64,000 nt of DNA, taken from a virus. The notes under the pieces are model-generated. The model saw nothing but the letters and a program-made list of their open reading frames with translations, ran no database searches and had not been told where the DNA came from. Shown here in pieces: positions 1-6,526 of this stretch. Position 1 is the stretch's first letter. Every line of letters begins with the position of its first letter. The position numbers and the translations under genes were made by a program. Where the stretch lies: positions 56,529-120,528 of IMG/VR virus record IMGVR_UViG_3300046777_001793, one strand, 5' to 3'.

Positions 1-263
1 TATTTAAGAGTTAATACTTTAACTACACTCATTTGTGCATTTAACACTTCACCGATCGCATGATTATAAAGTGTATCTGCTAATGGAGAAGCACCCAGAT
101 TTTTTGCTCTGTACTCTTGTTCCAAAAGATCTGCTGCTTTAGCAAATAATATTTTTGCTTGTGCTACTTTATCATCTGCTGAAGGATTAAAATTTAATCC
201 TACCAATTGCTCTCCAAACGTTAGAGATCTTACTTCTACTTCCATTTTACCTTCTACTACCAT
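1..263 (-). CDS. Acb2/Tad1-hairpin-like protein (3' end cut by window edge)
   Basis: Translating the minus strand from the ATG at 261-263 (or the in-frame ATG at 243-245) gives at least 87 residues that run off the left edge. The next codon begins TA, so a stop may lie right at the edge. The protein has a FGEQLVGLNFNPS motif early on and a helical C-terminal half containing AIGEVLNAQM. From memory, this FGE..VG..FNPS plus AI.E...AQM pattern belongs to small phage proteins grouped with the Acb2/Tad1 hairpin family, which bind and sequester cyclic nucleotide signals made by CBASS or Thoeris defence. The family call is recognition and the activity is inference. It is last in the leftward operon, two genes after another candidate of the same family (981-1334). 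Confidence 0.5.
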   Translation of the reverse strand, partial: MVVEGKMEVEVRSLTFGEQLVGLNFNPSADDKVAQAKILFAKAADLLEQEYRAKNLGASPLADTLYNHAIGEVLNAQMSVVKVLTLK

Positions 264-264
264 C

Positions 265-360
265 TTACTTAGATTTTGTGATTTTTGTTTTTACTATTAC
301 TAAATGCTGAAGCCATCCTTTTAAAGCTTCAATCTTTGCTTTGTTTCCTGTTTTACTCAT
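265..360 (-). CDS. 31-residue basic microprotein
   Basis: A short minus-strand frame starts with ATG at 358-360, directly after the TAA (362-364) of the upstream gene, and ends with TAA at 265-267, directly before the Acb2-like start at 263. The product is Lys-rich with a central hydrophobic stretch (GWLQHLVIV). I do not recognise it. The main support is its exact fit between two tightly packed genes; at this length a chance frame is possible. Confidence 0.4.
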   Translation of the reverse strand: MSKTGNKAKIEALKGWLQHLVIVKTKITKSK

Positions 361-361
361 G

Positions 362-979
362 TTATTTGATTTTTGATAAGTTACGTAATCTTTCCAAAAC
401 ATCTTGGCCATTGTGGCCATCAAAAGGATATTTTGCTTTTTCTTCTACAGGTATTTGGAATAAATCCCAATCTTCTTCTTTGTAGTGATTGGTTATCATT
501 CCATCTGGTAACATTGCTACTACAATAAACCATCCGCCACCAAAACATTCTTTTCCATCATGATGTTTCCATGACTTATGAACATCATATTTGCAATGAT
601 TATATGGTTGCCCTGTGTTTTTCCATTTTGGATTCCACAATTTATTTGCAGCCCACTCATTGAACAATGCAGCATTGTACATTTTTCTGAAATCATACAA
701 CTCATTGTATGTATGGTATCCATCAGAAAATTCTCCAATCTCTGCTTCAGTTGCATAAGTCATTTCAAAGATGTCTGGTTTGCATGCGTAAAACTCACCC
801 TTTACCCCTTTTATAACATAATCTTCAAGACTTGCTCTCATGCTACCTTCCAATGTATGAATAAACAATGCATCACCTTGGAACTCAATATCATTTCCTG
901 CAAATGCTCTAATTTCATTTGCATTTAATCCTGTCCATTGAACAGCTTCTATTACTACTGGTTTCTTTGCGTATTTCAT
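362..979 (-). CDS. PGDYG-type phage protein with C-terminal HT(F)xELY-type domain
   Basis: Starting at the ATG of 977-979 gives a 205-residue protein beginning [17 protein letters not shown]. The frame is open further upstream, but this start removes a long overlap with the preceding gene, whose stop is at 981-983. The N-terminal half (IEAVQWTG, then a [19 protein letters not shown] segment) matches the phage PGDYG family. The second half ([13 protein letters not shown] at about 115-127, W..K....[11 protein letters not shown], and [14 protein letters not shown] near the end) matches a small phage domain usually written HTFDELYEHR. Neither domain has a function I can state. The gene lies between the two Acb2/Tad1-like genes, which places it among host-interaction genes. 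Confidence 0.75.
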   Translation of the reverse strand: MKYAKKPVVIEAVQWTGLNANEIRAFAGNDIEFQGDALFIHTLEGSMRASLEDYVIKGVKGEFYACKPDIFEMTYATEAEIGEFSDGYHTYNELYDFRKMYNAALFNEWAANKLWNPKWKNTGQPYNHCKYDVHKSWKHHDGKECFGGGWFIVVAMLPDGMITNHYKEEDWDLFQIPVEEKAKYPFDGHNGQDVLERLRNLSKIK

Positions 980-980
980 A

Positions 981-1334
981 CTACTTTTCATTTTTACCTT
1001 CAACTTGTCTTCTCTGTCTATCCTTAGTTCTTGCATCTTGCCAATGAATTGCTTCTTCAATCTTTGTGATTGATAAAGCATTTTCTCTACAAGGAAAAGC
1101 TTCATTTAGACTTTGAAATAAACATTTAACATATTTCAACATGTCTAATGCTTGACAACCATTTACACCCACTTCAGAAATAGGATCTGATTGAATTGTA
1201 AATTTCACTACTGGTGCAACACCTTTTACATCTTCTGCATTTTCAATTTGAATAAAATTTATTAAATGCATCTCTTGTGATGTGCTATCCATTTCTCTTT
1301 CAAGAAGATTTCTTGCTTTTTCTACGTGCCTCAT
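981..1334 (-). CDS. Acb2/Tad1 hairpin-domain protein, putative cyclic-nucleotide sponge
   Basis: 117 residues, starting in a TAATG overlap with the upstream stop. The C-terminal half has the pattern [16 protein letters not shown] ... [15 protein letters not shown] ... [13 protein letters not shown] know this as the GVNG / CRENALA.TKLEEA / RT.DR..RGVEG signature of small phage proteins grouped with the Acb2/Tad1 hairpin domain. Characterised members bind cyclic oligonucleotides or gcADPR and block CBASS or Thoeris signalling. The N-terminal half (about 45 residues, [16 protein letters not shown]) resembles the leader often fused to this domain. Ligand choice cannot be predicted from sequence. 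The neighbours, a DUF1599-like gene upstream and a PGDYG gene downstream, fit an early accessory operon. Confidence 0.65.
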   Translation of the reverse strand: MRHVEKARNLLEREMDSTSQEMHLINFIQIENAEDVKGVAPVVKFTIQSDPISEVGVNGCQALDMLKYVKCLFQSLNEAFPCRENALSITKIEEAIHWQDARTKDRQRRQVEGKNEK

Positions 1335-1723
1335 TATTTATTTCTTTTTCTGTAAGACTTCAAGATTGCTAAGTAGTTGATTGCATCATCAATAGTATCA
1401 TCTACCGCTTCATCTTTTACCATTCCCTCTTTATCTAACAATGTAGATATGCGTGACATTTTATCCATTAATCTCACCAAAATTCCACGTTCAACCGGAA
1501 CACCAGCAATTGTAGAATTTCTAAAGTTTGCATAAGGATCTTTGTTACTACCCCCATAGTCATGATTTTTTCTTACTGCTGTAGCAAGACAATCAGAAAA
1601 GGTTTTTTCCATGTCATGAAGTAATGGGTTTACTTCTAACTTCTTAAGAGTTACAGGTCCGCAAACAGCTCCAACCTTTGCTTCAATTTCTGCAAGTTCT
1701 TTTAACACTTTTTCTTCAGCCAT
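1334..1723 (-). CDS. DUF1599-like (nucleotide modification associated domain 1) protein
   Basis: 129 residues. A KNHDYGG motif at about 52-58 is followed by an YANFRNS element and a helical region (GILVRLMDKMSRISTLL, then DEAVDDTIDDAINYLAIL). This is the arrangement of DUF1599, also called nucleotide modification associated domain 1: K[NR].DYG, then F.N, then R..DK..R...L and D...D...Y. The fold is related to MazG-type all-alpha NTP pyrophosphohydrolases, and the conserved acidic residues near the end fit metal binding. It may hydrolyse or handle nucleotides, but that is inference. The TAATG overlap with the downstream gene suggests translational coupling. Confidence 0.7.
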   Translation of the reverse strand: MAEEKVLKELAEIEAKVGAVCGPVTLKKLEVNPLLHDMEKTFSDCLATAVRKNHDYGGSNKDPYANFRNSTIAGVPVERGILVRLMDKMSRISTLLDKEGMVKDEAVDDTIDDAINYLAILKSYRKRNK

Positions 1724-1725
1724 AT

Positions 1726-2157
1726 TTATTTTATTAATTGGTTACTTTTTAATATTTCACATACTTGCTCAAAAATCCATTCAGTCAAGTATGCTTCAAA
1801 CTCTACTTCTACCTTATTCAGAAAGAAGATTCTTCTTATGTGTTGCATTATGTGTACAATCTCATGAACCAATGTTTTTAAAATATTATCATCAATCTTT
1901 CTAATCACCAATGACAAATAATAATTACCTTCTTCAGTCTGATAATATTCTACATAAGCATCTGTGTAAATCTTTACATCATCATATCCATCAAATACCT
2001 CATTGACTAATTTATGCATATCCTTATCAAAATGTTTGCGTAAACTTTTCATATTTTTTACGCCACATATAAACAAGAACTCTTGATTAATCAAAGGTAT
2101 CTTGATAGACTCAACTATCTCATTTGATTTTGTAGAATTTCCCAAGGATGTTTGCAT
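1726..2157 (-). CDS. Small zincin-like metallopeptidase
   Basis: 143 residues. The C-terminal half has the zinc motif HEIVH (H98, E99, H102), followed about 20 residues later by FEAYLTE, where a Glu could be the third zinc ligand as in gluzincins. The N-terminal part has no motif I recognise. Phage proteins of this size with HExxH plus a downstream E are often ImmA/IrrE-like or SprT-like; which one cannot be decided here. The frame overlaps the end of the upstream GIY-YIG gene by 38 bases. A later Met (residue 36, MKSLRKHF) would remove the overlap and keep the motif, so the start is uncertain. Confidence 0.65.
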   Translation of the reverse strand: MQTSLGNSTKSNEIVESIKIPLINQEFLFICGVKNMKSLRKHFDKDMHKLVNEVFDGYDDVKIYTDAYVEYYQTEEGNYYLSLVIRKIDDNILKTLVHEIVHIMQHIRRIFFLNKVEVEFEAYLTEWIFEQVCEILKSNQLIK

Positions 2158-2542
2158 TTAAAAATTCATCACTCTCCAATACACCATAAGCAAATTGATA
2201 TTTACACTCCATGTAAGTCAACTCTGTTGCAGAGAAACAGATATGTAACATATCACGCTTTAGCACAATACCATCTTTATGGGCTTGTTTCAATATCTCA
2301 TTACTACTGAAATAATTTTGATAAGCAGCTTTTTTCTGAATAGTGTATTTTTTCAAACGCTTGTCTGTTACAGCAGCCAATTCCCTTTTACCCATCTTCT
2401 TTTTTGTCTGTGAATAAAAGTTCTTCTTACCAATATATCTCACAGACTTTCCATCAACAATACCACTTATCTCATAGATAAATCCTACTGCATTATCTGG
2501 AATGTCACTATCCTTAAACTCTTTACCTTGATACAACCACAT
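2120..2542 (-). CDS. GIY-YIG family endonuclease (SegE-like)
   Basis: 140 residues. The N-terminus carries GFIYEISG at about 20-27 and RYIGKKN at about 35-41. These are the GIY and YIG halves of a GIY-YIG nuclease in the form seen in T4 SegE-like free-standing endonucleases (G-F-x-Y ... YIGKK). Basic, Tyr-rich sequence follows (QKKAAYQNYFSSNEIL). Related phage proteins are putative homing endonucleases or cut unmodified DNA. I see no intron or split gene nearby that it could mobilise, so its role is open. Confidence 0.7.
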   Translation of the reverse strand: MWLYQGKEFKDSDIPDNAVGFIYEISGIVDGKSVRYIGKKNFYSQTKKKMGKRELAAVTDKRLKKYTIQKKAAYQNYFSSNEILKQAHKDGIVLKRDMLHICFSATELTYMECKYQFAYGVLESDEFLNANILGKFYKIK

Positions 2543-2690
2543 AAATAAGAATTATTATAATTAATACTACTATGAACAAAAAAGGAACAAGACATCCACC
2601 ATGAACTCTACCCTCATAATCATCCCAATCATCCAATCCCTGTATATAAACCTCATTGTATTTAAAATCTGTGTTTTGCTCTTCTGCCAT
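2523..2690 (-). CDS. 55-residue single-pass membrane protein
   Basis: Translated by hand from ATG 2688-2690 to TAA 2523-2525. An acidic N-terminus (MAEEQNTDFKYNEVY) is followed by a glycine pair and one strongly hydrophobic helix of about 22 residues (FLFIVVLIIIILIYVVV) that ends at the C-terminus. It overlaps the start of the GIY-YIG gene by 20 bases and the end of the upstream gene by 29. It is probably an inner-membrane microprotein with its N-terminus in the cytoplasm. No function is recognised. Confidence 0.6.
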   Translation of the reverse strand: MAEEQNTDFKYNEVYIQGLDDWDDYEGRVHGGCLVPFLFIVVLIIIILIYVVVSR

Positions 2691-2907
2691 AATTTAATGT
2701 TTGTTTACTAAATGCGTGTGTTGTACTAAAGTGATGTGCTGAAACAACAAAGTCATGTGGATTTTTGTATCTCTTTTCCACTCTTTGTCCAACTGCAACC
2801 TCTACAAACTTTGGAAAAAACTGATTAAGTTCTACTCCTATGCAATACGTTCCTATAAAAAGTTTCTTCTTGCACATATCACTAAATACAGTAATTGCTC
2901 TAATCAT
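2662..2907 (-). CDS. Hypothetical protein, 81 aa
   Basis: The frame is open from 2928, but the best start is the ATG at 2905-2907, which overlaps the stop of the upstream gene as ATGA. The product is basic, with a compact central part (KKLFIGTYCIGVELNQFFP) and a His-rich stretch (VVSAHHFSTTHAF). No family recognised. The ATGA coupling supports it; the 29-base overlap with the small membrane protein downstream weakens the assigned 3' end slightly. Confidence 0.5.
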   Translation of the reverse strand: MIRAITVFSDMCKKKLFIGTYCIGVELNQFFPKFVEVAVGQRVEKRYKNPHDFVVSAHHFSTTHAFSKQTLNYGRRAKHRF

Positions 2908-3086
2908 CAGCTCCCACAATTTAAACAACCCTCATCATCATCTTCTTCCGGATGAGTTTCAATTCTAGGATTTAGAATTTTTTTCAACTCATAAATCTCC
3001 TGTTGTATATCTCCATCCTGGAAAATATCACCAGTCAATTGCGTTCTCAATTCCGCAATCTTTGCTTTGATTTCATTTTCTTCCAT
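2907..3086 (-). CDS. Short coiled-coil protein with C-terminal CxxC
   Basis: With the ATG at 3084-3086 the product is 59 residues: a charged helix (MEENEIKAKIAELRTQL), a second helix (QQEIYELKKIL), and an acidic tail ending EGCLNCGS. The same frame is open back to an ATG at 3164, which would give 85 aa but overlap the lipoprotein gene at 3073-3204 by about 90 bases. I prefer the shorter form. The paired cysteines could bind metal or form a disulfide. Function unknown. Confidence 0.5.
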   Translation of the reverse strand: MEENEIKAKIAELRTQLTGDIFQDGDIQQEIYELKKILNPRIETHPEEDDDEGCLNCGS

Positions 3087-3204
3087 ACTTTCTAGCTCTT
3101 TGTACTTTTTTAAACATTCTCTTACCTTCCTTTTCCATCTTGTGTTTCTTATACTCAAACTCATTCATTGGAGCACATGCTGAAATAAAAAGAAACAATA
3201 TCAT
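3073..3204 (-). CDS. 43-residue lipoprotein (hidden small gene)
   Basis: Found by hand on the minus strand. The ATG at 3202-3204 forms TAATG with the stop of the RepL-like gene, and the frame ends with TGA at 3073-3075. The product begins MILFLFISACAPMNEF: a very short signal peptide with lipobox ISAC, then a highly basic tail (KHKMEKEGKRMFKKVQRARK). The lipobox plus exact coupling argue that it is real. It is probably an outer- or inner-membrane-anchored lipoprotein. Role unknown; phage lipoproteins can act in superinfection exclusion. Confidence 0.5.
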   Translation of the reverse strand: MILFLFISACAPMNEFEYKKHKMEKEGKRMFKKVQRARKYGRK

Positions 3205-3725
3205 TACTCTATACATTCCTTCTTTTTAAATTTTTCAAACACATCAAACACCTTATTCTCAAAAACCTTTCTCTTTCTTGACAAAAATGGATTCAGCATA
3301 TAACACACACGCACCTCACCATAAATCCTACCCTTAATCTGATATAACACCCCAGCAGAAACCAAACGTGTAATCAACTTCATAAACATGCTCTTTGATG
3401 AAATCTCTAAATACTTTTGTAGAGATTCATTTGTATGAGGTATAGTATTATTAAATACAATGTTCAAAGGAGTCTTTGTAACAACACTCATCTTAATCAC
3501 ATTTGCAAGATCACTATTGTTCAACAACTTTGTTAATTCCAATAAAGCTTCAGTTTCTAATACAGCATAATCATTAGAAGTAATCATACTCATACCAGTT
3601 TCCTTACTCACATTAACTCCTTCAGGAACTTCAGCCAATACCTTAACCTCACCTGTAACCTCATCTACATAAGATTCCAAATCTAACTCCACGTTACTCT
3701 TTAAGGACTTTACTTTAGCACTCAT
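3204..3725 (-). CDS. RepL-like winged-helix protein (initiator or regulator)
   Basis: 173 residues, first gene of the leftward operon. The C-terminal two thirds look like a winged helix: PLNIVFNNTIPHTNESLQKY, then SSKSMFMKLITRLVSAGVLY, then a wing, ending in CYMLNPFLSRKRK. The NP.LsrKrK ending resembles RepL-type plasmid replication proteins and related wHTH regulators. Four iteron-like repeats lie within 130 bases upstream, which fits either an initiator binding its origin or a repressor binding its own operator. Sequence alone does not decide. The N-terminus (about 60 residues) is acidic and unassigned. Confidence 0.55.
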   Translation of the reverse strand: MSAKVKSLKSNVELDLESYVDEVTGEVKVLAEVPEGVNVSKETGMSMITSNDYAVLETEALLELTKLLNNSDLANVIKMSVVTKTPLNIVFNNTIPHTNESLQKYLEISSKSMFMKLITRLVSAGVLYQIKGRIYGEVRVCYMLNPFLSRKRKVFENKVFDVFEKFKKKECIE

Positions 3726-3754
3726 CTGTCATTTCATTTACAGGACAAATATAA

Positions 3755-3853
3755 CTAAAAATAACACTTTTGTGCTAAAAATAACACTTTATTTTTTACC
3801 CAGGTGCTAAAAATAACACCTGTGAGCCTTGTGAGGTGCTAAAAATAACACCT
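3755..3853. repeat. Four iteron-like repeats
   Basis: The 13-mer CTAAAAATAACAC occurs at 3755-3767, 3775-3787, 3807-3819 and 3839-3851, with start-to-start spacing of 20, 32 and 32 bases. Copies 3 and 4 sit in an identical 20-mer, AGGTGCTAAAAATAACACCT (3802-3821 and 3834-3853), whose AGGTG and CACCT ends form an inverted repeat. Spacings near 2 and 3 helical turns place copies on similar DNA faces. They lie just upstream of the RepL-like gene and are either iterons of an origin or an autoregulatory operator. Confidence 0.8.
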
Positions 3854-4247
3854 GATAAAAACCCCCACAACCCTTGAAAACATTGGGCTATCCCCCCATC
3901 CTAAGCAAAAACGTACTTATTCTTATTTAGGAGCACATGATGCTAACGCTATAAAGAGAAATTCATGTGTGTGGCGGAGAATGGGTATATTGAAAATTAT
4001 GGATATAATGGTGTGTATGGGTCCTTCCATTATTTGCCCCCCGGGCAAACACAATGTCAGGTGTACCCCCTAGGCAAGCAGCAGGCACAGAGGTTATTGT
4101 TATAGCATAATGACATTAATTTTCTCCAGGGAAGAAGTTTGTGTGCCAGAGGAGAAGGGTGCTTGTCAAGAGAGTGCTTGGGAAGCAGAGCAAGAGAAGA
4201 GAGTGACACAGGAAGGAAGATGCAGGGCAAGGTCTTATTCTATATTA

Positions 4248-4267
4248 ATGACCTCTCGGTCATTTTA
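4248..4267 (+). terminator. Hairpin with T-rich tail before the first rightward gene
   Basis: ATGACC (4248-4253), loop TCTC, GGTCAT (4258-4263), followed by TTTAAA. It lies 13 bases before the ATG at 4280, so it could be a weak terminator, an attenuator or a 5' leader hairpin. Confidence 0.35.
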
Positions 4268-4279
4268 AATTTTATAATT

Positions 4280-4462
4280 ATGAAAAATTTTTCAGTAAGA
4301 GAAATGATTATCATACTAAATGTTGTGGTAATCATTGCATTAGCAGGTTCATTGACTGCTTTATGCATTACAACTAATGTTGTGTTTGTGTACACCTTTG
4401 TGTGCACAGCACCAGTTGCTATGCTTTGTGTTTTAATACTTGATAAGTATGAGAAACAATAA
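4280..4462 (+). CDS. 60-residue two-helix membrane protein
   Basis: Starts at the ATG of 4280 (MKNFSVREMIII). Two hydrophobic helices of about 20 residues each span most of the protein, and it ends in a short charged tail (LDKYEKQ). The neighbour at 4760-4927 has the same plan and a similar end (NKYE), so the two may be distant duplicates. Size and topology fit a small holin-like or inner-membrane regulatory protein, but nothing more specific can be said. Confidence 0.6.
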   Translation: MKNFSVREMIIILNVVVIIALAGSLTALCITTNVVFVYTFVCTAPVAMLCVLILDKYEKQ

Positions 4463-4754
4463 TTTGAAAAGGGGAGCTTCCGTAGGGAAGTTCTACCTTT
4501 ACACTATGGTTATTATAACCATAGTATTAATATTTATAATGAGTTCTTGTTCTAAAGGAACATACTATAAGTATGCCTACATAGATTGTAGGAAACAAGA
4601 TGTGGTTACAACTCATTTGATTCCAGTTAACCACACCTTATCTGATGCAGAGATTAACCAAAGACTCTCTGTATATAGAGCTGAAAGAAACAGTTATGTC
4701 CTTATGGATACAATTGTATTGGAAACAGCTTCTACATTATTTATGTTAAAATAA
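4449..4754 (+). CDS. Small lipoprotein
   Basis: About 101 residues if started at ATG 4449; the frame is open from 4440. A long hydrophobic signal segment (LYTMVIITIVLIFIMSSC) ends in a lipobox-like MSSC, followed by Ser and Lys. A Tyr-rich region (KGTYYKYAYIDC) and a more polar C-terminus follow. A start at the later Met before VIITIV would make a typical lipoprotein signal. It overlaps the end of the preceding gene by 14 bases. It is probably membrane-anchored and exported. Function unknown. Confidence 0.6.
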   Translation: MRNNNLKRGASVGKFYLYTMVIITIVLIFIMSSCSKGTYYKYAYIDCRKQDVVTTHLIPVNHTLSDAEINQRLSVYRAERNSYVLMDTIVLETASTLFMLK

Positions 4755-4759
4755 TTATT

Positions 4760-4927
4760 ATGAAAAAGAAAATAGAAAAGGCACTATTATATATAGTGTC
4801 AATCATACTAGTGCTTGTTGGATTAACAGGCACTATGTTACACAACCAACTAATTGGTTGTGTTAGTTTATTAATGTTCATTGCAGGAATAATTGCCTTT
4901 ATAGGCACAATGAACAAGTATGAGTAA
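4760..4927 (+). CDS. 55-residue two-helix membrane protein
   Basis: Translated by hand from ATG 4760 to TAA 4925-4927. A basic start (MKKKIEKALLY) is followed by two hydrophobic helices (IVSIILVLVGLTG and SLLMFIAGIIAFIG) joined by a short loop, ending in NKYE. Same plan and length class as the protein at 4280-4462. It is the last gene before a 0.9 kb gene-free stretch. Confidence 0.6.
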   Translation: MKKKIEKALLYIVSIILVLVGLTGTMLHNQLIGCVSLLMFIAGIIAFIGTMNKYE

Positions 4928-5109
4928 GACATTCTTGACCACGCATTCTACTACGGTAGGTGTGTGGTCTTACGCTTTAGGACAAACGTGTAACCTTTAA
5001 TTCTATATCAATTACCTTTGGTAATTTTCCCAGTGCGTTACATTCACACCCATTGATAGGCTACGCCTATCATCACCCACATCAAAGACAAGGCACACCA
5101 ACAAAGAGA

Positions 5110-5121
5110 TTACTATCATCA
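5110..5121 (+). promoter_or_regulatory. TTACTATCATCA motif, copy 1
   Basis: Exact 12-mer inside the structured gene-free stretch; no gene start follows closely. If it is a promoter, it would drive the hairpin-rich RNA. Confidence 0.35.
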
Positions 5122-5616
5122 GCACCCAATGTAACACAGCAATGCACCGGCCTTCGGCCTATGCCTATCGGCATCAACAATGTAATGTAATCTTACATTC
5201 TATACCAATTACCTTCGGTAATTACTTATTACAAAAAGTCCTGTTGCTGATTAACTGAACAAATGATGTTTCAGCAACAGGCATTATGTCGTTGTAGGTG
5301 TATTATTATAACCTTCTGTTTGCAGTTTTAGAATAAAACTGTTGTTTGTATGTTAGGCCTAAACATTCACCACCAATACCATTAAGCGTATTGGGTATTC
5401 TCATTCAAGCAGATTGTATAAAGCAATGTTAAAAGGGTTGCAACCTTATGAGAATACAACAACTATGGGGGAAAGTCCTTTAAGGATACCAATTATTACC
5501 GTCTAACATTTGGTAATAACGGTGCGTAAAGCCATAGCGTGAATTAGAGATAGCCCTGATTATAGGGTGTTTGAGAATGAGTGACCAAGGTTAGTGGTTA
5601 GAGCATTTGGCTAATT

Positions 5617-5645
5617 AAGTGTCAACGAGATAGACACTATTTTTT
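5617..5645 (+). terminator. Rho-independent terminator
   Basis: AGTGTC (5618-5623), a 9-base loop, GACACT (5633-5638), then ATTTTTT. It is itself enclosed by a longer-range pairing of AGAATGA and AAGGTT (about 5572-5592) with AACCTT and CATTCT (about 5652-5664). Confidence 0.7.
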
Positions 5646-5811
5646 CCTCACAACCTTTCATTCTAAACCAACTACCTTCGGTAGTTCTTACGCTACGCGT
5701 CTTATGCTTTTGCATATATTCCTAAAATTTGGTTAGGGAATTAAAATAATTAACCAGCATTTATTAATTTTTAGAAACCTTGTGGTGTATAGGTCAACCC
5801 AATCTACGGTA

Positions 5812-6486
5812 ATGGAAACTTTAAACACATTAACCGCAAAAAAAGAGTTCATTAAAAACAATTTGGACAAATTGTCTGATGAAACTCGCCCATCTGCATC
5901 TCAAATTAATGCTTTCAAGGCTGGTGACACAAACCACGTTGATGCTTTAGTAGAAGAGATTAACTCATTTGTTGCACCTGCAAATGATGTTATAGCAGAT
6001 GAAACTGTTGAAAAAGTTGATACACTTGTGTATGAAACATTAACAACAGAATCAGGTGCAAGTGTTGAAGTTGTTTGGTTGCCATTCCTTAAATATGGAA
6101 TGCGACAAGACAAACAAACACGCAAGGTTAGAACTAATTACCAATTTGGTTTTGGCTCTAACATAGTAACCATTCAAAACTCTTTACTTGACCCAATCAA
6201 GAAGAGCATTGAAGTAGGTGCAATGTTCCCTATCAAGGTTGAAACTATTCAGCCTATTGTAGCAGAACGCACTTATGGTTACGGTAAACAAGTATTCTCC
6301 GCAGGTATTGCTGAATTTGCTTGTGAGTTGTTGCTTGATGCACGTGCAGAGAAAATGGAAGAGTTGGAAGAACTTTCTCAATTATCTGCGGAAGCACAAG
6401 AGATGGTTATTAAAGCAACCGCTTTAAGCCAAGCAGAGCAATACTTATTGAAGAAAGGTATTAAGTTACCTTCATCAATGAAATAG
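5812..6486 (+). CDS. Hypothetical phage protein, 224 aa
   Basis: The ATG at 5812 (METLNTLTAKKEF) is preferred over an in-frame GTG at 5782. The protein starts with helical, acidic sequence, then a beta-type middle (GASVEVVWLPFLKYGMRQ, TNYQFGFGSNIVTI), and ends in a charged helix (RAEKMEELEELSQLSAEAQE). No family recognised. It stands alone: a structured RNA region and terminator lie upstream and a strong terminator 8 bases downstream, so it is probably its own, well-expressed unit. Its wording (many acidic residues, few hydrophobic clusters) suggests a soluble cytoplasmic protein. Confidence 0.75.
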   Translation: METLNTLTAKKEFIKNNLDKLSDETRPSASQINAFKAGDTNHVDALVEEINSFVAPANDVIADETVEKVDTLVYETLTTESGASVEVVWLPFLKYGMRQDKQTRKVRTNYQFGFGSNIVTIQNSLLDPIKKSIEVGAMFPIKVETIQPIVAERTYGYGKQVFSAGIAEFACELLLDARAEKMEELEELSQLSAEAQEMVIKATALSQAEQYLLKKGIKLPSSMK

Positions 6487-6493
6487 AGATAAT

Positions 6494-6526
6494 GGAGTGG
6501 TGTAACAACCACTCCTAATCTTTTTT
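6494..6526 (+). terminator. Rho-independent terminator
   Basis: GGAGTGGT (6494-6501), loop TGTAAC shortened by pairing, ACCACTCC (6508-6515), then TAATC and six T. It directly follows the stop of the 224-aa gene. Confidence 0.85.

Larger units (their letters stand above)
3726..4279. other. Divergent intergenic region, candidate origin
   Basis: 554 bases separate the leftward and rightward transcription units and contain no convincing gene. Besides the iteron-like repeats there is a perfect 7-bp hairpin (TTTGCCC-CCC-GGGCAAA, 4033-4049). There is also an unusually G- and purine-rich stretch (about 4130-4235) with runs such as GAGAAG and AGAGAAGAGAG, unlike the AT-rich surroundings. A frame open from 4139 crosses this stretch, but its N-terminal sequence does not look like a protein and the real start is 4280. 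Promoters for both directions should lie here; I could not place them with confidence. Confidence 0.55.
5001..5686 (+). repeat. Three dispersed copies of a 26-bp hairpin repeat
   Basis: Copies at 5001-5026, 5198-5223 and 5661-5686. Each begins TTCTAWAYCA and continues into a perfect stem: AATTACC-TTT-GGTAATT, AATTACC-TTC-GGTAATT and AACTACC-TTC-GGTAGTT. The third copy has compensating changes in both arms (T to C and A to G), so the stem is kept while the sequence drifts. That pattern implies selection on structure. Confidence 0.7.
4928..5811 (+). ncRNA. Gene-free stretch of dense hairpins, candidate structured RNA locus
   Basis: No credible protein frame. Perfect or near-perfect stems include 4937-4969 (GACCAC/GTGGTC outer stem, CTAC-TACG-GTAG tip), 5054-5072 (TGATAGGC/GCCTATCA), 5149-5159 (GGCC-TTC-GGCC), 5161-5174, and 5240-5281 (CCTGTTGCTGA/TCAGCAACAGG, 11 bp, 20-base loop). 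Others are 5323-5341 (CAGTTTTA/TAAAACTG), 5395-5404 with 5448-5457 (GTATTCTCAT/ATGAGAATAC enclosing GGTTGCAACC), and 5493-5519. Several tips are UNCG-type tetraloops, common in stable RNA and rare by chance. A terminator closes the dense part at 5617-5645. This looks like an RNA that is transcribed and folded; the strand is inferred from the terminator. Confidence 0.5.

Noticed and set aside
362-1105. Longer start for the PGDYG-type gene at 1105
   Set aside because: It would overlap the Acb2/Tad1-like gene by about 125 bases, and the family begins at [12 protein letters not shown].
3755-3853. Four short repeats suggesting a CRISPR array
   Set aside because: Spacing is 20, 32 and 32 bases with 13-base repeats, no cas genes are present, and the arms are palindromic as in operators or iterons.
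4741-4932. Minus-strand 63-codon frame
   Set aside because: It is the shadow of the two-helix membrane protein at 4760-4927, which fits the operon direction.
5581-5640. Possible tRNA (TTAGTGGTTAGAGCA resembles a D-arm)
   Set aside because: No T-arm (GTTCRANNC) or acceptor pairing could be found, and the 3' part forms a terminator hairpin instead.
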